From: an uncultured Oscillospiraceae bacterium
GTDB taxonomy: Bacteria; Bacillota; Clostridia; Oscillospirales; Oscillospiraceae
Reading direction: 5' to 3'
DNA length: 14,996 nucleotides
Assembly (NCBI GenBank): GCA_934655935.1
Contig: CAKUHJ010000038.1
Span: forward strand, 1-14,996
Part shown: one piece after another, positions 13,669 to 14,996 of the stretch
Numbering within the stretch: the stretch's first letter is position 1
How the letters are laid out: the number at the start of each line of letters is the position of its first letter
Position numbers and translations under genes: made by a program
Notes under the pieces: model-generated
Told to the model about the DNA's origin: nothing
What the model saw: the letters and a program-made list of their open reading frames with translations, nothing else
Database searches by the model: none

Positions 13669-14259
13669 TTATTTGCCGAAGTAGCGGTCAAGAAGACCCT
13701 TGAGCGCGCGGCCGTGTCTTGCTTCGTCCTTTGCCATTTCATGCACGGTGTCGTGGATGGCGTCGAGGCCGTTCTTCTTGGCGCAGGCGGCCAGATCGAA
13801 CTTGCCCTGGGTTGCGCCGAACTCGCAGTCCACGCGCCACTTGAGGTTGTCCTTCGTGGTGGCCTTCATGTTGGGCTCGAGGTCCTCGCCGAGCATTTCG
13901 GCGAACTTTGCTGCGTGCTCCGCTTCCTCATAGGCGGCCTTCTCCCAGTAAAGACCGATTTCGGGATAGCCTTCGCGGTGTGCGATGCGGGCCATGCAGA
14001 GATACATGCCGACCTCGGAGCATTCGCCGTTGAAGTTGGCCTTGAGCTGATCGAAGATATACTGCTTATCTTCGGCGGAGATCTTGTCGTTATTCTTGAC
14101 GGTCTTGGCATAGACGCCGTACTCGTGCTCGGCGGCCAGCTTCAGTTCGCCGACAACCTCTTCAAACATGTTGCTCTTGGCGTGGCATACCGGGCATTCT
14201 GCCGGGGCCGCTTCGCCTTCGTAGATATAACCGCAGACCTTGCAAACAAATTTCTTCAT
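13669..14259 (-). CDS. Reverse rubrerythrin
   Basis: The 196-residue protein has an N-terminal rubredoxin domain (Cys6-x-x-Cys9, Cys22-x-x-Cys25 in [10 protein letters not shown] and CPVC) followed by a ferritin-like di-iron domain. That domain includes ECSEVGMY (79-86), E112-x-x-H115 and E179-x-x-H182. The order is the reverse of classical rubrerythrin, where rubredoxin is C-terminal. Reverse rubrerythrins of Clostridium reduce hydrogen peroxide and oxygen with electrons from NADH via rubredoxin-type carriers, and are strongly induced by oxygen under PerR control. The start is supported by GGAGG before the ATG. It lies 31 nt after perR and 3 nt before the DUF6951-like gene, in one operon. 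Confidence 0.95.
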   Translation of the reverse strand: MKKFVCKVCGYIYEGEAAPAECPVCHAKSNMFEEVVGELKLAAEHEYGVYAKTVKNNDKISAEDKQYIFDQLKANFNGECSEVGMYLCMARIAHREGYPEIGLYWEKAAYEEAEHAAKFAEMLGEDLEPNMKATTKDNLKWRVDCEFGATQGKFDLAACAKKNGLDAIHDTVHEMAKDEARHGRALKGLLDRYFGK

Positions 14260-14290
14260 GATTAAATTCCTCCATCAGATTTAAAATATA

Positions 14291-14698
14291 TTATGAATGG
14301 GACTTGCCATTGTCCATACAGTTGCGGCACCTACCGAAAAAGGTAAGCTGATATCCGTCTACCTGTGCAGCCAGGCTTTGCTGTGCGGTTTGCAGCTGCG
14401 CGGGCGAGAGCGTGACGTCGTCTGCGTCCAGCACACTCTGGCAGCAGGTGCAGACAAAGTGACTGTGGGGTTCGGTTCTGGCGTCGAAATGCTCGAGGCC
14501 TGCGAAGGTACCGACAGAGACGGCCTGGCCCTCGGCGCGGAAGAGAGAAAGGTTGCGGTAGACTGTGCCGAGGCTCAGATCCGGAATCTGCGGCTTGAGC
14601 TGCTGGTAAATCCACTCAGCGGTAGGGTGCGTTTTTGTATTTTGCAGGCATGCGAGAATTGCAGCGCGCTTTTTGCTGTTTTTCCGGGGAGCTTCCAT
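14291..14698 (-). CDS. perR: PerR-type Fur-family peroxide-sensing repressor
   Basis: This 135-residue Fur-family regulator has a winged-helix N-terminus (to about 65, with LSLGTVYRNLSLF) and a C-terminal dimerisation domain. The structural zinc site is C83-x-x-C86 and C124-x-x-C127. Candidate regulatory metal ligands match the PerR set: H24, D72, H78, H80 and an aspartate at 91-93. In PerR the iron-bound site is oxidised by peroxide, releasing DNA. PerR is favoured over Fur or Zur by these residues, the downstream reverse rubrerythrin and a PerR-box match in its own promoter. The start at 14698 has GGAGG upstream. Confidence 0.88.
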   Translation of the reverse strand: MEAPRKNSKKRAAILACLQNTKTHPTAEWIYQQLKPQIPDLSLGTVYRNLSLFRAEGQAVSVGTFAGLEHFDARTEPHSHFVCTCCQSVLDADDVTLSPAQLQTAQQSLAAQVDGYQLTFFGRCRNCMDNGKSHS

Positions 14699-14719
14699 GG
14701 CCGCCTCCTTTCAAAATAA

Positions 14720-14734
14720 TAATAATTCTTATTA
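14720..14734 (-). promoter_or_regulatory. PerR box in the perR promoter
   Basis: On the minus strand the site reads TAATAAGAATTATTA and matches 12 of 14 defined positions of the B. subtilis PerR box TTATAATnATTATAA. It is palindromic except for one pair. It starts 9 nt downstream of the -10 and so overlaps the expected transcription start, suggesting autorepression of the perR operon. Confidence 0.75.
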
Positions 14735-14742
14735 CGGTTATG

Positions 14743-14771
14743 AGTATAGCACACTGCTCTGAAATTGTAAA
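14743..14771 (-). promoter_or_regulatory. perR operon promoter
   Basis: On the minus strand, TTTACA (14771-14766) and TATACT (14748-14743) are 17 nt apart. TGTGC precedes the -10, giving an extended -10. Confidence 0.75.
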
Positions 14772-14832
14772 GCCCTTTTTTAAAAATTTTTTGAGAAGCG
14801 AAGAAACACGGCGGCAGAGGCGGCGGAATGGG

Positions 14833-14860
14833 TTGATTTCGGCAGCTTCTGTGCTATGAT
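14833..14860 (+). promoter_or_regulatory. Promoter of the rightmost gene
   Basis: TTGATT (14833-14838) and TATGAT (14855-14860) are 16 nt apart, with TGTGC before the -10. It lies 27 nt before the ATG at 14888. Confidence 0.65.
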
Positions 14861-14887
14861 AAGCAAAAAGGAAAGGAACCGCGAACG

Positions 14888-14996
14888 ATGATTTCTGATT
14901 ACTTTGAGCAGCAGCTGCAGCTGGGGCCGAGCGTGTGCGACGCGTCCGGAAGGCTGAGCTATGCCGGCACGTTCGGTATTTTTATGGACATTGCCT
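14888..14996 (+). CDS. 5' end of a possible hot-dog (acyl) thioesterase
   Basis: Only 36 codons are in the window, starting MISDYFEQQLQLGPSVCDAS and containing GRLSYAGTFGIFMDIA. The FMDIA helix after a short strand recalls the start of hot-dog-fold acyl-ACP or acyl-CoA thioesterases, but this is too short for a firm call. The start is supported by GGAAAGGAA upstream and by a convincing promoter. It is divergent from perR, sharing a 189-bp spacer, so its transcription could be influenced by PerR, although the PerR box lies nearer the perR promoter. The gene runs off the right edge. Confidence 0.5.
   Translation, partial: MISDYFEQQLQLGPSVCDASGRLSYAGTFGIFMDIA

Noticed and set aside
13366..14265. 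A 299-codon plus-strand open frame across reverse rubrerythrin and the DUF6951-like gene.
   Set aside because: It overlaps two well-supported minus-strand genes and has no family features or ribosome binding site.
14276..14296. AT-rich stretch between perR and reverse rubrerythrin as a second PerR box or internal promoter.
   Set aside because: The best alignment matches only 9 of 14 PerR-box positions, and no -35 with normal spacing was found.

Overview
The window looks like the replication-origin neighbourhood of a moderately GC-rich, anaerobic member of the Clostridia, probably near the Oscillospiraceae. This is inferred from gene content and base composition, not from a database search. 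Three things point that way: a dnaA-dnaN pair with Bacillota-type DnaA boxes, a WalR-WalK-YycH-YycI cluster beside the origin, and an oxygen-defence block (PerR, reverse rubrerythrin, rubredoxin, ferritin-like protein) typical of strict anaerobes. Start sites have strong GGAGG-type ribosome binding sites, and most promoters carry an extended -10 (TGN before the hexamer).

Layout. Positions 1-2167 (minus strand) hold the 5' part of dnaN and complete dnaA, separated by a 230-bp spacer with several DnaA boxes and a DnaA-trio-like tract, the likely unwinding side of oriC. The dnaA/rsmF divergent spacer (2168-2349) has a second, palindromic DnaA-box pair between two promoters. Positions 2350-8329 (plus strand) form a tight operon: an RsmF-type RNA m5C methyltransferase, response regulator WalR, sensor kinase WalK, and two membrane-anchored YycH- and YycI-like accessory proteins. 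murA (8555-9847) follows with its own promoter and a structured leader.

murA and the convergent typA/bipA gene (10089-11909, minus) are separated by about 240 bp packed with inverted repeats. Its two ends carry near-identical hairpin terminators arranged as terminal inverted repeats, so it resembles a small MITE-like element or a composite bidirectional terminator. Beyond typA are a cysteine-rich ferritin-like gene (12075-12605, plus) and a minus-strand redox block. That block is perR, reverse rubrerythrin and a six-cysteine DUF6951-like protein in one operon, then a 73-residue protein of unknown function and a 52-residue rubredoxin in a second. A good PerR-box match lies just downstream of the perR -10. 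The window ends in the first 36 codons of a plus-strand gene, possibly a hot-dog thioesterase.

How the genes fit together. The left half joins replication initiation (DnaA, sliding clamp) to cell-wall homeostasis (WalRK and its regulators, then MurA). DnaA boxes lie between the dnaA promoter and the promoter of the rsmF-wal operon. The right half is a peroxide/oxygen response module: PerR senses peroxide, reverse rubrerythrin reduces it, rubredoxin supplies electrons, and small uncharacterised proteins accompany them. No complete transposase, CRISPR array, tRNA or rRNA was seen. The clearest unexplained items are the hairpin-array element at about 9855-10088, the paired DnaA-box palindromes on both sides of dnaA, the murA leader hairpin, and the small redox-linked proteins.
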